This document shows positions 42,333 through 51,012 of a stretch of 64,000 nt of DNA, in pieces; position 1 is the stretch's first letter, and every line of letters begins with the position of its first letter. The translations under genes and the position numbers were made by a program. The stretch spans positions 1 through 64,000 of the forward strand of contig JAGZSF010000012.1 of assembly GCA_018381235.1 (NCBI GenBank). Reading direction: 5' to 3'. Source of the DNA: Collinsella sp. (GTDB taxonomy: Bacteria; Actinomycetota; Coriobacteriia; Coriobacteriales; Coriobacteriaceae). Below the pieces are notes generated by a model. It saw nothing but the letters and a program-made list of their open reading frames with translations, ran no database searches and was not told the DNA's origin.

Positions 42333-42932
42333 ATGGCAGAGCCGCTTACCGCCGGAATCACCCGCGACCGCGCGTTCGAACTGCTCAACGAGCACAACAA
42401 GGACCCGTTCCACATCACCCATGGCGAGACGGTCGAGGGCACTATGCGCTACTTTGCGCGCGAGTTCGACCCCGAGAACGAGGAGTTTTGGGGCATCGTC
42501 GGCCTGCTGCACGACCTGGATTGGGAGGAGCATGAGGACGACCCCATGAACCACACCATCTATGCTGCCGAGATTCTTGAAGGAGAAGGTGCGTCTCCCG
42601 AGCTCATTCGCGCCATCCAGACGCACACGTCCGACTTCAACACCTCGCTGCCTAAGCCCGAGCTGCAGATGGAAAAGATCCTGTTTGCCTGCGATGAGCT
42701 CACCGGCCTGATCGGGGCCGCCGTCATCATGCGCCCGAGCAAGAGCGTTATGGACTTTACGACCAAGTCGCTCAAGAAAAAGTTCAAGGACAAGCGCTTT
42801 GCCGCCGGCTGCTCGCGCGACGTGATTTCGCAGGGCGCCGAGATGTTGGGCTGGGAGCTCCCCGAGCTCTTTGACCGCACCATCGCGGCCATGCAGTCCT
42901 TCGCCCCCGACCGCGATACCTTCCAGGCCTAA
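42333..42932 (+). CDS. HD-domain phosphohydrolase
   Basis: A 199-residue metal-dependent phosphohydrolase. AAGGAGTCTCTT precedes the ATG. The HD motif is in VGLLHDLDWEEH (His-Asp), preceded by HITHGETVEGTMRYFA and followed by HTIYAAEILEGEG and IRAIQTHTSDF, the arrangement of HDIG/HDIG-like domains. The C-terminal part (LIGAAVIMRPSKSVMDFTTKSLKKKFKDKRFA) is typical of the uncharacterised hydrolase subgroup found in many Firmicutes and Actinobacteria. The substrate is unknown, perhaps a nucleotide. It is convergent with proA, separated by the second palindrome copy. Confidence 0.85.
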   Translation: MAEPLTAGITRDRAFELLNEHNKDPFHITHGETVEGTMRYFAREFDPENEEFWGIVGLLHDLDWEEHEDDPMNHTIYAAEILEGEGASPELIRAIQTHTSDFNTSLPKPELQMEKILFACDELTGLIGAAVIMRPSKSVMDFTTKSLKKKFKDKRFAAGCSRDVISQGAEMLGWELPELFDRTIAAMQSFAPDRDTFQA

Positions 42933-42947
42933 CCGCCCACGCCACCT

Positions 42948-42988
42948 AAAACCACCACAAAGGGGACAGGCACCTTTGTGGTGGTTTT
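42948..42988. repeat. CCACCACAAAGG palindrome, copy 2
   Basis: Identical 16-bp stem and GGACAGGCA loop region as copy 1. It sits between the convergent HD gene and proA and likely terminates both. Confidence 0.92.
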
Positions 42989-43002
42989 TGTTTGCGCGGG
43001 CG

Positions 43003-44289
43003 TTAGGGGCGGACCTGGCCGGTGCCTCGGAGCTTGTATTTGTAAGTGGTGAGGGCCTCGGCGGCGAAGGGGCCGCGGGCGTGGAGCTTTTGGGTCGAGA
43101 TGCCGATCTCGGCGCCCAGGCCAAACTCGCCGCCGTCGGTGAAGCGCGTGCTGGCGTTGGCGTACACGGCCGAGGCATCGACCGCATCTAGGAAGCGCTC
43201 GCAAGCGTCCGTGTCCTCGGCAACGATGGCCTCGGAGTGCATCGTGCCGTAGCGGTTGATGTGTGCGATGGCCTCGTCCTCGCTTGCCACGACCTTCACG
43301 CTCATCTCGAGCGCCAGGTACTCGCGACCCCAGTCCTCCTCAGTCGCGGCGACGTAGTCATCACCCTCGGCAAGCCCGGCATCGGCGCATGCGGCGCAGG
43401 TTGCCTCGTCGCCGTGAATGAGCACGCCGTGGTCATGCAGCACGGCCACGACTGCGGGCAAAAACGCATCGGCCACAGCACGGTCGATCAGCAGCGACTC
43501 GGCGGCATTGCACACGCCCACGCGCTGGGTCTTGGCATTAACGATAATGTTGAGCGCCTTATCAAAGTCGGCGGATTCATGCACGTAGATGTGGCAGTTG
43601 CCCGTGCCCGTCTCGATCACCGGCACAAGCGACTCGCGCACGCAGCGCTGGATCAGGCCTGCGCCGCCGCGCGGAATGAGTACGTCGACAATACCGCGGA
43701 GCTTCATGAGCTCGCCAGTGGCCTCGCGGTCGGTGGACTCGATCATCGACACGGCCTCGCGCGGGAAGCCCTTGGCCTCGAGCGCATCGGCCAGCAGCTC
43801 GGCGATCATGGCGCACGAGTGATAGGCCAGCGAGCCGCCGCGCAGAATGCAGGCGTTGCCGGTGCGGATGCAGATGCCCGCGGCGTCGGCCGTCACGTTG
43901 GGGCGCGCCTCGTAGACCATAGCGACCAGGCCCAGCGGCACACTCACACGGGTCAGGTCCACGCCGCTTGCAAGCACGCGGTGGTCGAGCACGCGGCCCA
44001 CGGGATCGGGCAGCTCGGCGAGCTTTTCCAGGCCGGCGGCCATGCCCTCGACGCGCTCGGGCGTCAGCAGCAGGCGATCGAGCAGTCCGGCCGAGGTACC
44101 CGCATCGCGCGCAGCGGACATATCGAGCTCGTTGGCGGCGACGATGGAGTCGACACCGTTGCGCAGTGCTGCGGCCATGGCGCGCACGGCCTCCTGGCGC
44201 TGCTCATCGCTCGCCGTGGCAAACGAGGCCGATGCTGCCTTGGCGGCAACGGCAAGATCGTGGACATACGTGGCTATATCGACCGACAT
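43003..44289 (-). CDS. proA: Gamma-glutamyl phosphate reductase
   Basis: A 428-residue NADPH enzyme making glutamate-5-semialdehyde in proline synthesis. AGGAGAAAGGG precedes the ATG. The catalytic Cys is in TQRVGVCNAAESLLI; the cofactor region has MVYEARPNVTADAAGICIRTGNACILRGGS, and the C-terminus VYANASTRFTDGGEFGLGAEIGIS is typical. Works with proB 1.7 kb away on the same strand; the two are separated by the interrupted hydrolase gene on the other strand. Normal length, intact. Confidence 0.97.
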   Translation of the reverse strand: MSVDIATYVHDLAVAAKAASASFATASDEQRQEAVRAMAAALRNGVDSIVAANELDMSAARDAGTSAGLLDRLLLTPERVEGMAAGLEKLAELPDPVGRVLDHRVLASGVDLTRVSVPLGLVAMVYEARPNVTADAAGICIRTGNACILRGGSLAYHSCAMIAELLADALEAKGFPREAVSMIESTDREATGELMKLRGIVDVLIPRGGAGLIQRCVRESLVPVIETGTGNCHIYVHESADFDKALNIIVNAKTQRVGVCNAAESLLIDRAVADAFLPAVVAVLHDHGVLIHGDEATCAACADAGLAEGDDYVAATEEDWGREYLALEMSVKVVASEDEAIAHINRYGTMHSEAIVAEDTDACERFLDAVDASAVYANASTRFTDGGEFGLGAEIGISTQKLHARGPFAAEALTTYKYKLRGTGQVRP

Positions 44290-44401
44290 GGGCGGCCCTT
44301 TCTCCTAGAAGTTTGCAACCATGGTAGCCGATTTGCGCATGTCCTCGCCCGCGGCGGTAGAATTGGTCAACCCGAAACACCGCAACGAACGGAAGACTCA
44401 C

Positions 44402-45820
44402 ATGGCCCTCATCACTTCGTACCACGTCCCCGGCCTTTACGTCGAGGACCACAGCATCGACGTCCCCCTTGACTGGCGCGGCCTGGAGCCGATGCTCCTG
44501 GCCGTCGGCAGCACCATGCGCCGCGGCGCTATGCCGGCACCCATCGCCGGCGCGCCCGAGAGCATCAAGCTCTTCTACCGCGTGGTTTGCGCGCCCGACC
44601 GCATCAACGACGATCTGCCGCTGCTTCTGTTTTTGCAGGGCGGCCCCGGCGGCGAGAGCCCGCGTCCGCTGTCGCCCACAAGCGACGGCTGGATCGAGGA
44701 GGCCGTCAAGCACTTCCGCGTGGTCCTTCCCGACCAGCGCGGCACCGGACGCAGTAGCTGCGTGGACTGACGCACGATCAAGGCACTGGGTGATCGCGCA
44801 ACGGCCGCCGGCGCCGATACAGCACGCTCGCAGGCGGACTTCCTCAAGCGCCACCTCGCCAGCTCCATCGTGCGCGATTTTGAGTACCTGCGCCTAGTGG
44901 GCTTTGGCGGCAAGCCGTGGGTCACGCTCGGCCAGAGCTACGGCGGCTTTTTGACGCTGAGCTACTTGTCGCTCTTCCCCGAAGGCGTGGCGGCGAGCTT
45001 TACCTGCGGCGGCATTCCGCACGTGCCGGCGAGCGCAAGCGAGGTCTACGCGCACACCTTCCCGCGCATGGCCGCCAAGACGCAGCAGTATTACGACCGC
45101 TACCCCGCTGACGTCGAGCGCGTGGCAGCCCTGGCCGATACGCTCGAGGCTCAGAAACCCGTGCTGCCCGACGGCTCGCCGATGGCGGTCGAGCGCCTAC
45201 AGCTCATGGGCAGCGACTTTGGCATGAAGCCGAGCTTTGAGCGCATGCATTGGATTATCGATCACGCTTTTGTTGACGGCGACGGCACGCTGGCCTGCGG
45301 CGCCTCGGTATCTGACAGCTTTTTGATGCGCGCCTTCGAGCGCACCAACACGCGTACAAACCCGCTGTACTGGACACTGCAGGAGTTCATCTACGCCGAC
45401 GGCGATACCATGCCCATTCGCTGGGCCGCGGCAGAAGAGAAGGCACGCCGTGCCGAGTTCGACACCCTCGCGCGCCCGCTCATGTTTACCGGCGAGGCCA
45501 TGTTCCCGTGGATGTTCGAGCAGATGCCCGAGCTTATGCCGTTTAAGCCCGCCATGGACCTGCTGATGGAAGACACCAGCTGGGACAAGATTTACGACCC
45601 GCAGCGCCTGGCGTGCAACGAGGTGCCCCTGCAGGCCGCGGTGTATTTCGACGACATGTACGTCGATTCGGGCCTGCAGCTCGATACGCTCAGCCGCGTG
45701 GGCAACTCGCACGCCTGGGTGACCAACGAGTTCGAGCACGACGGCCTGCACGGCAGCGTGGTGTTCAAGCACCTCTTCGACGAAGCCCTCAACCGCGGAG
45801 ACCTGCGCCGGATCTTCTAA
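44402..45820 (+). pseudogene. Alpha/beta-hydrolase (proline iminopeptidase-like) with in-frame TGA
   Basis: The frame begins at ATG 44402 (MALITSYHVPGLYVEDHS) and continues, through one TGA at 44768-44770 (codon 123), to 45820: 472 codons without other stops. Upstream of the TGA: FLQGGPGGESPRP (oxyanion hole of the S33 family) and DQRGTGRSS. Downstream: the nucleophile GQSYGGF, then EHDGLH at the end for the catalytic His. The gene is therefore interrupted within the core fold. The product resembles prolyl aminopeptidases that release N-terminal proline, which fits the position between proA and proB. Either a recent nonsense mutation, a sequencing error or stop readthrough; TGA is followed by C, a leaky context in some systems. 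A 317-residue ORF starting at 44870 could still be translated. Confidence 0.8.
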
Positions 45821-45822
45821 CA

Positions 45823-45870
45823 AAGGAGTGTCCCCACCTGCCGGCACATAAGGAACGTCCCCAGGTGCCG
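45823..45870. repeat. GGAGTGTCCCC / GCCGGCAC repeat, copy 1
   Basis: AAGGAGTGTCCCC then CTGCCGGCACATAAGG, AACGTCCCC and AGGTGCCG. A related, longer copy is at 58629-58703. Complementary pieces GGCAC...GTGCC and CACCTG...CAGGTG allow a small hairpin. It begins right after the hydrolase stop. Confidence 0.65.
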
Positions 45871-45906
45871 AGAACAGCAACATTGCAGGTAGAGTACAGA
45901 AAGCGA

Positions 45907-46004
45907 AAACGCCCCTAAGCGAGCAAGGTGACGTGAAAGAGGAGGGCATTGACCTTTTGGTCATGCCCGACGATTGAACGTCAGATTGCCGCTTAGGGGC
46001 GTTT
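45907..46004. repeat. 98-base long hairpin element
   Basis: AAACGCCCCTAAGCG (45907-45921) pairs with CGCTTAGGGGCGTTT (45990-46004), 15 bp perfect. Inside are further matching pieces: GCAA/TTGC, TGACGT/ACGTCA and GGGCAT...GACC with GGTCATGCCC around a TTTT loop. The whole forms one nearly continuous stem. It lies between the convergent hydrolase and proB genes. Confidence 0.85.
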
Positions 46005-46018
46005 GCAGCGTCGACCCG

Positions 46019-47146
46019 TTAGGCGAACACGATCAAGTTATCTCGATGGATCGCGGGCTTCTCGACCAGATCTGCCAGCAGGCGGTTGCTGGCGATCTGG
46101 TCCTGGCGGCGACCGGCAGCAAGCTCCAGCACATCCGAATCGGCCTCGGCGATACCGCGGGCGACGACCATACCGCTCGGATCGCACACATCGAGCACAT
46201 CGCCCTCGGCAAACTGGCCATCGACCTCGCGAATACCCACCGCAAGCAAGGAAGAGCCACGGCTGACCAGCGCCTTCGCAGCACCATCATCGACCGTCAC
46301 CGAGCCATGCGCCTTGTCGCCCAGTGCGATCCACAGCTTGCGGGGTGCGATGTCCAGACGCTCCGCCGGCGGATCGAACAGCGTGCCCACGCTCTCGCCG
46401 CGGGCGAGGCGCACGAGCGCATCGGGCTCCTCACCCGAGCAAATCACGCTCTGAATACCCGCCGTCATCAGGATGCGGCTCGCGCGAATCTTGGTGATCA
46501 TGCCGCCCGTGCCCACCGAAGTCGAAGAATCGCCTGCCGAGGCGATAATCTTGGCATCGATCTTATGCACGACCGGGACGAACTCGGCCGTGGGATCCTC
46601 GTGCGGATTGGCGGTATAGAGGCCATCGATGTCCGAGAGCGTCACACACAGATCGGCAGAAACCAGGCAGCTCACAAGCGCCGCCAGCGTGTCGTTGTCG
46701 CCAAACTTGATCTCGTCGACGGTGACGGTATCGTTCTCGTTGACGACCGGCACCACGCCCAGCTCCACCAGGCACAGCAGAGCGTCGCGCGCGTGCAGGT
46801 AGGACGTGCGGCGGGCCGTATCGTGGCGCGTGAGCAGCACGAGCGAGGTGAGCAGGTCGCGCGCATGGAACTCCTCGTCGTAGGCCGACGAGATGATGCA
46901 CTGACCAGCCGAGGCGCAAGCCTGTAAGCTCGGAAGGTCGCCGACCGGCTTGCGGTCGAATCCCAACACGGGATAGCCACAGGCGATAGCGCCCGAGCTC
47001 ACCACGACCAGACGCCAGCCGAGCTTGCGCAGGGCTGAGGCCTGGTCGGCAAGCCCGCCGATAAAGGAGCGGTTGACCTTGCCGTCGGCGCCCACCACCG
47101 TGGACGAACCGATCTTAACCACCATCGTTTTATAAGAAGTCGTCAT
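46019..47146 (-). CDS. proB: Glutamate 5-kinase with PUA domain
   Basis: A 375-residue kinase catalysing the first step of proline synthesis. MVVKIGSSTVVG is the start of the amino-acid kinase fold; VSSGAIACG, NENDTVTVDEIKFGDNDTLAALV and GTGGMITKIRASRI are the usual substrate and nucleotide sites. The last ~100 residues (KLWIALGDKAHGSVTVDDGAAKAL...) form a PUA domain, normal in long ProB. It follows pncB by 80 bases, so co-transcription with the NAD-salvage gene is possible. The best start is ATG at 47146; no strong ribosome site is visible upstream. Confidence 0.96.
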   Translation of the reverse strand: MTTSYKTMVVKIGSSTVVGADGKVNRSFIGGLADQASALRKLGWRLVVVSSGAIACGYPVLGFDRKPVGDLPSLQACASAGQCIISSAYDEEFHARDLLTSLVLLTRHDTARRTSYLHARDALLCLVELGVVPVVNENDTVTVDEIKFGDNDTLAALVSCLVSADLCVTLSDIDGLYTANPHEDPTAEFVPVVHKIDAKIIASAGDSSTSVGTGGMITKIRASRILMTAGIQSVICSGEEPDALVRLARGESVGTLFDPPAERLDIAPRKLWIALGDKAHGSVTVDDGAAKALVSRGSSLLAVGIREVDGQFAEGDVLDVCDPSGMVVARGIAEADSDVLELAAGRRQDQIASNRLLADLVEKPAIHRDNLIVFA

Positions 47147-47226
47147 ACGTCAGACCAATCAACTGTTCAGCGAACGGGCGAGCTGGCGGCCAAGGGAGCG
47201 CGATTCGCCCCTACCGCCCAAGTTCA

Positions 47227-48732
47227 TTAGTGAGCCCAGGGAAAGGCAGAAGCCGCGGCCATGTTCTTTCGCACGAGCTCGTCGCGCACCTGTGCCAGGC
47301 CCTGCTCCATGCCCACCACATAGGTCTGCGGGTACAGGAAGCGCTTGTAGACCGGATCAAGATGGTCCAGTGCCCAGGCGCAACGCTCGCGTGCGTCCTC
47401 GATACTCTCGCGCGGGGCAACAGCGCTGCCATCGCGCACGATCGGCACCAGCAGCTCGCGATACTCAAGCTCGGAAACGTCGGTCACCAAGGCAGCATCG
47501 TTCACGGCCACGAGGGTATTGCCGCGCGCGGCACCCTCCCCCGCCAGATGGTCCTCGTCATAGATCATGTCGCAGATCGGGCCGCCAAAGCCGTCGTAAT
47601 AGCGGCGCACGCGCTGCACGCCCGGGATCGTGCGCTTGTAGGGCTGCTCGGAGAGCTTGACCACCGGCGTCCACGGGTCCGCCTCGCTCGCACGGCGGGC
47701 GGAAAGCTTGTACACGCCGCCCAGCGCCGGCTGGTCATAGCAGGTCGCGAGCTTGGTACCCACGCCAAAGCTATCGATAGGCGCACCCTGGTCGAGCAGC
47801 GACTGAATCGTGTACTCGTCCAGATCGTTGGAAACCGAGATCCCCACATAGGGCAGGCCCTCGGCATCAAAACGGCCGCGGACATACTTGGAGAGCTTGG
47901 CGAGGTCGCCCGAGTCGATGCGAATGGCTGACAGACGCTCGCCTGCCGCCTCCATCTCCTTGGCAACCGTAATGGCATGCTCGCAGCCCTCGCGCACGTC
48001 ATAGGTGTCGATGAGCAGCGTGCAGTTCTTAGGGCTCGACTTGGCAAAGGCACGGAAAGCCTCGAGCTCGGAATCGAAGCTCATCACCCAGCTATGCGCA
48101 TGCGTGCCAAAGACGGGAATACCGTAGCGGCGACCGGCGAGCACATTGGACGTAGAGGAACAGCCGGCAACGTAGCTCGCGCGCGCGACGGCCAGGCCGC
48201 CATCGGGACCCTGGGCGCGGCGCAGACCAAACTCAGCAACGGGACGGCCGTCCGCTGCCAGCACCACGCGCGCCGTCTTGGTGGCGACAAGTGTCTGGAA
48301 GCCGACGATGTTGAGCAGCGCCGTCTCGAGCAGCTGGCACTCCAGCGCGGGGCCGGTGACGCGCACCATAGGCTCGCGCGGAAAGACGAGCTCGCCCTCG
48401 GGGACGGCGTCGATGTTTACATGTGCACGGAAGTTGCGCAGGTAGTCGAGGAATGCAGACTTAAACATCGCGCCGCCAGCCGGAGCCTGGAGCGAAGCTA
48501 GATAGTCGATGTCCTCGGGCGTAAAGCGCAGGTTCTCGACAAGCTCGGGCAGCTCGGCGGTGCCGCACATGACGGCGTAGGCGCTACCAAAGGGATGGTC
48601 GCGATAAAACGCGGTAAAACAACCCTGCTCATTGGCCTTGCCGCTCTCCCACAGGCCCTGGGCCATAGTGAGCTCGTACAGATCGGTGAGCATTGCAATG
48701 TCGGTAGGATGCGAGATGTCGGTCAAAGCCAT
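47227..48732 (-). CDS. pncB: Nicotinate phosphoribosyltransferase
   Basis: A 501-residue enzyme of the long Gram-positive/archaeal type that converts nicotinate and PRPP to NaMN in NAD salvage. GAAAGG lies upstream of ATG 48732. LTDLYELTMAQGLWESGK is the N-terminal motif; GLRRAQGPDGGLAVARASYVAGCSSTSN contains the catalytic-site sequence; IRIDSGDLAKLSKYVR binds phosphoribosyl. Ends near residue 501 without the zinc-finger-like addition of some members. It is downstream of the tail-anchored protein gene by about 80 bases and upstream of proB. Confidence 0.94.
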   Translation of the reverse strand: MALTDISHPTDIAMLTDLYELTMAQGLWESGKANEQGCFTAFYRDHPFGSAYAVMCGTAELPELVENLRFTPEDIDYLASLQAPAGGAMFKSAFLDYLRNFRAHVNIDAVPEGELVFPREPMVRVTGPALECQLLETALLNIVGFQTLVATKTARVVLAADGRPVAEFGLRRAQGPDGGLAVARASYVAGCSSTSNVLAGRRYGIPVFGTHAHSWVMSFDSELEAFRAFAKSSPKNCTLLIDTYDVREGCEHAITVAKEMEAAGERLSAIRIDSGDLAKLSKYVRGRFDAEGLPYVGISVSNDLDEYTIQSLLDQGAPIDSFGVGTKLATCYDQPALGGVYKLSARRASEADPWTPVVKLSEQPYKRTIPGVQRVRRYYDGFGGPICDMIYDEDHLAGEGAARGNTLVAVNDAALVTDVSELEYRELLVPIVRDGSAVAPRESIEDARERCAWALDHLDPVYKRFLYPQTYVVGMEQGLAQVRDELVRKNMAAASAFPWAH

Positions 48733-48814
48733 GGGGCGACCTTTCGGATGCGTTGTGCAGAAGTTGAGGGTTGGACGAGGCGGACGTGCGGGCATGGAGC
48801 CCGGCGCGAACAGG

Positions 48815-49258
48815 TTAGTGCAGGCCCATGCTGCCCGTGATCGTGTAGACCATAAAAACGATAAACGCGATGAGGGCGAGCACGATGATGATTTTTTGAG
48901 CCGGAGCCATGCCGGGGATCTCATTCTCGCCCGTAGACTCCTTGGAAGTGACCATGCGCTGGGCAAAGGTCATCTCGTCACGGCTCGGTTTGGGTTCGAC
49001 GGGCTTGGGGCGGGCGGCTTTCTTAGGCTGAGGCTTGGGCGCGGCAGGCGCAGGCTTCGCGGCGGCGGGCCTGGGCGCGGGGGCGGGCTTGGGCGCGGGG
49101 GCCTCCTCGGCCTTCGCGCGCTCGGCACGCAGGGCAGCCAGCTCCTCACGCTCGCGACGGGCCTTTTCCTGCTCCTCGCGGCGGGCCTTCTCGGCGCGGA
49201 GCTCTTCCAACTCGGCGCGCTCCTCGTCAGACAGTGGTTGGGACTCAAGCTCGGCCAT
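48815..49258 (-). CDS. Coiled-coil, tail-anchored membrane protein
   Basis: A 147-residue protein of unknown family. Residues 8-50 are a charged coiled coil (EERAELEELRAEKARREEQEKARRE), residues 53-95 a Pro/Ala/Lys-rich linker, and residues 123-143 a hydrophobic helix (KIIIVLALIAFIVFMVYTI) near the end, so the bulk faces the cytoplasm. Such an arrangement is common for small actinobacterial proteins; no motif tells the function. It is the first gene in a minus-strand run with pncB and proB, just after tRNA-Ala. Confidence 0.75.
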   Translation of the reverse strand: MAELESQPLSDEERAELEELRAEKARREEQEKARREREELAALRAERAKAEEAPAPKPAPAPRPAAAKPAPAAPKPQPKKAARPKPVEPKPSRDEMTFAQRMVTSKESTGENEIPGMAPAQKIIIVLALIAFIVFMVYTITGSMGLH

Positions 49259-49277
49259 AGTTCAGCCCTTTCTTTTT

Positions 49278-49309
49278 AAAAAAAGCCGCCGACACAATGT
49301 CGACGGCTT
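49278..49309 (-). terminator. Terminator of tRNA-Ala
   Basis: Minus strand: AAGCCGTCGACA TTG TGTCGGCGGCTT (12 bp, one wobble) followed by TTTTT. It ends close to the start of the tail-anchored protein gene, which therefore has its own promoter or escapes termination. Confidence 0.85.
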
Positions 49310-49323
49310 ATCAAATCCAAGGG

Positions 49324-49396
49324 TGGAGACGAAGGGAGTCGAACCCTCGGCCTCTGCCATGCGACGGCAGCGCTCTCCCAACTGAGCTACGTCCCC
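49324..49396 (-). tRNA. tRNA-Ala (CGC)
   Basis: Acceptor strands GGGGACG and CGTCTCC pair with one wobble. The anticodon loop GTCGCAT gives CGC. T-loop GTTCGAC and D-arm GCTCAGTTGGGAGAGC are standard. CCA is not encoded (CCC follows the discriminator A). Confidence 0.9.
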
Positions 49397-49503
49397 AAGA
49401 CAAGTTGATATTTTACCTACGGCTCGCCAACTGTCAACGCCCAATAACCAGTCTTTTTGGGGCACGGCTATTTTGGCAACTTTTCGAACAGGCGATCCTC
49501 TCG

Positions 49504-49536
49504 ATGATTATTTAATCCACGTCCCAGAAAAATCAT
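49504..49536. repeat. ATGATTATTTAATCC repeat, copy 1
   Basis: Unit starts TGATTATTTAATCCACGTCC and ends AAATCAT, with ends complementary (TGATT / AATCA). A second copy is at 60609-60640 with three differences. Located at the 3' end of the radical SAM gene. Confidence 0.65.
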
Positions 49537-49547
49537 CGACGAACGCA

Positions 49548-50486
49548 CTACTTTGCGCTGGTGAGGACGCCGGTGGTGTCGAAGGCGGGGGTGAAGCTCT
49601 CGTCTACCGCGCCGCCCTCTTGCCAGAACATCGTCGTAAAGCCCAGGTCGTCGGCATGGTCGAGCACCTGCTCGTACTCCTCGCGCGTCACAGCGCGCGC
49701 CAGGTCGCCGCCCTGTTCGCGCATGAGGGCATTGGGCGTGTACTGGTTCATGACCGAGATCGGCACGTCGCCCACCGTCTGCCATACCAGGTCCAGTACG
49801 CGGCACGAGTCATCCGCATGCCCCGGCAGCACCAGGTGGCGCACGATGATGCCGCGCTTCATGAGCCCGCCGTCATCCACCAACTCTCCCCCGCGGCGAT
49901 CGATCTCGCGCGCCATCTGGGCCAGACCCGACACGGCCACGCGCGGGTAGTCCTTGATATGAGAAAGCGACTGCGCAAGCGCCGCGTCGGCATACTTAAA
50001 GTCGGTGAGCCACACATCGACCAGGTCACCCAGCGCCGCCACGGCACTCGCGCGCTCATAACCGCTCGTGTTATAGACGATTGGGATGACCAGCCCGCGT
50101 GCCCGTGCCGCGGCAATCGCAGCCGGCAGCAGATGCGCGTAGTGCGTCGCCGTCACCAGGTTGATGTTGTTGGCGCCCTGGTCCTGCAGCTCCAACATAA
50201 TCTCGACCAGACGCTCGGGCGAAATCTCAAGCCCAAAATTGCCTGTCGAGATCTCTTGGTTCTGGCAATAGGCGCATTTGAGCGAACAGCCGCTAAAGAA
50301 AATCGTACCCGAGCCGGCCTCGCCCGAAATGGGCGGCTCCTCCCACATATGGAGCGCCGCGCGGGCGACCTTAAGCGTGTCGTCGGCGCCGCACACGCCA
50401 CGCGCGCCCTCGCTGCGCGCCGCACCGCAACGGCGCGGACACAAATGGCAGGCGGGCGAAAAAAGTTCGGTCATCGACGTCGGCAT
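49548..50486 (-). CDS. Radical SAM activase-like protein (PflA-related)
   Basis: A 312-residue radical SAM enzyme. GGAG lies ~9 bases before ATG 50486. An N-terminal CHLCPRRC and GVCGADD may form an extra Cys-rich cluster site, and the SAM cluster motif is SGCSLKCAYCQNQEIS (CxxxCxxC). Sequence after it (GLEISPERLVEIMLELQDQGANNINLVTATHY) matches pyruvate formate-lyase activase-related proteins, which make glycyl radicals or act on unknown substrates. No partner glycyl-radical enzyme is next to it. It is an anaerobic function; exact target unknown. Confidence 0.85.
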   Translation of the reverse strand: MPTSMTELFSPACHLCPRRCGAARSEGARGVCGADDTLKVARAALHMWEEPPISGEAGSGTIFFSGCSLKCAYCQNQEISTGNFGLEISPERLVEIMLELQDQGANNINLVTATHYAHLLPAAIAAARARGLVIPIVYNTSGYERASAVAALGDLVDVWLTDFKYADAALAQSLSHIKDYPRVAVSGLAQMAREIDRRGGELVDDGGLMKRGIIVRHLVLPGHADDSCRVLDLVWQTVGDVPISVMNQYTPNALMREQGGDLARAVTREEYEQVLDHADDLGFTTMFWQEGGAVDESFTPAFDTTGVLTSAK

Positions 50487-50636
50487 AAAAACATGCTCCA
50501 AAACAACGATTCAGCAGCTCAAACGTAAAGGGCCAGACCGCGTAGACGGCTCCGTCCCTAAGGCGCCGTAATCGTCCGACACGATTTTTGTAATGTCAAG
50601 ACTGGAATCGACAAAGTGCCGCTTTATGATGTAGGT

Positions 50637-50780
50637 ATTCCGCCCCCCGCGGAGCAACTGGGTGAACCGTCGCGTTTATTTAGGGAGCCCACACAGTCGT
50701 ACCTAGTACAGGTATCCTTCGTTGTTAAGGACGCTGGAACAGTCGATGAGGGCACCCACCTGTTTTAGGTGGGTTCATTT
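50637..50780 (+). ncRNA. ssrS: Probable 6S RNA with terminator
   Basis: The DNA between the radical SAM gene and the transferase has no ORF but shows words that I recall from 6S RNA of Gram-positive anaerobes: GCGGAGCAACTGGGTGAACCG, GCGTTTATTTAGGGAGCCC, GGACGCTGGAACAGTCGATG and GGGCACCCACC. The 3' end is ACCCACCT GTTTT AGGTGGGT followed by TCATTTT, a strong Rho-independent terminator (50754-50780). A -10-like TATGAT lies at 50625-50630. 6S RNA mimics an open promoter and sequesters RNA polymerase in stationary phase. Class assignment is from memory, not a covariance search. The 5' end is approximate. Confidence 0.7.
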
Positions 50781-51012
50781 TCGTAACGTGGGGGGTGGTT
50801 TTCTTTTGTCGAAAATCGCCATTACAGTCCATATGGATCCCCGCCGGCATCCCGACAAGCCATCGACAGCATCCTAATATCTGGTAAGCGCGTGATTATC
50901 GCTGCGTGCAACTACATGCACCCCCCTTGGTCGAGTATTATGGTTCGGCTATGCCCTTTGCGCATGGCGTTCTTCTGACCTTTTCCTTCGACGCTTGGCG
51001 GTTTTTAGATTC

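Noticed and set aside
44768..44770. TGA as selenocysteine codon
   Set aside because: No SECIS-like hairpin directly after the TGA was seen, and the S33 hydrolase family uses no Sec at this place. Readthrough or mutation is more likely.
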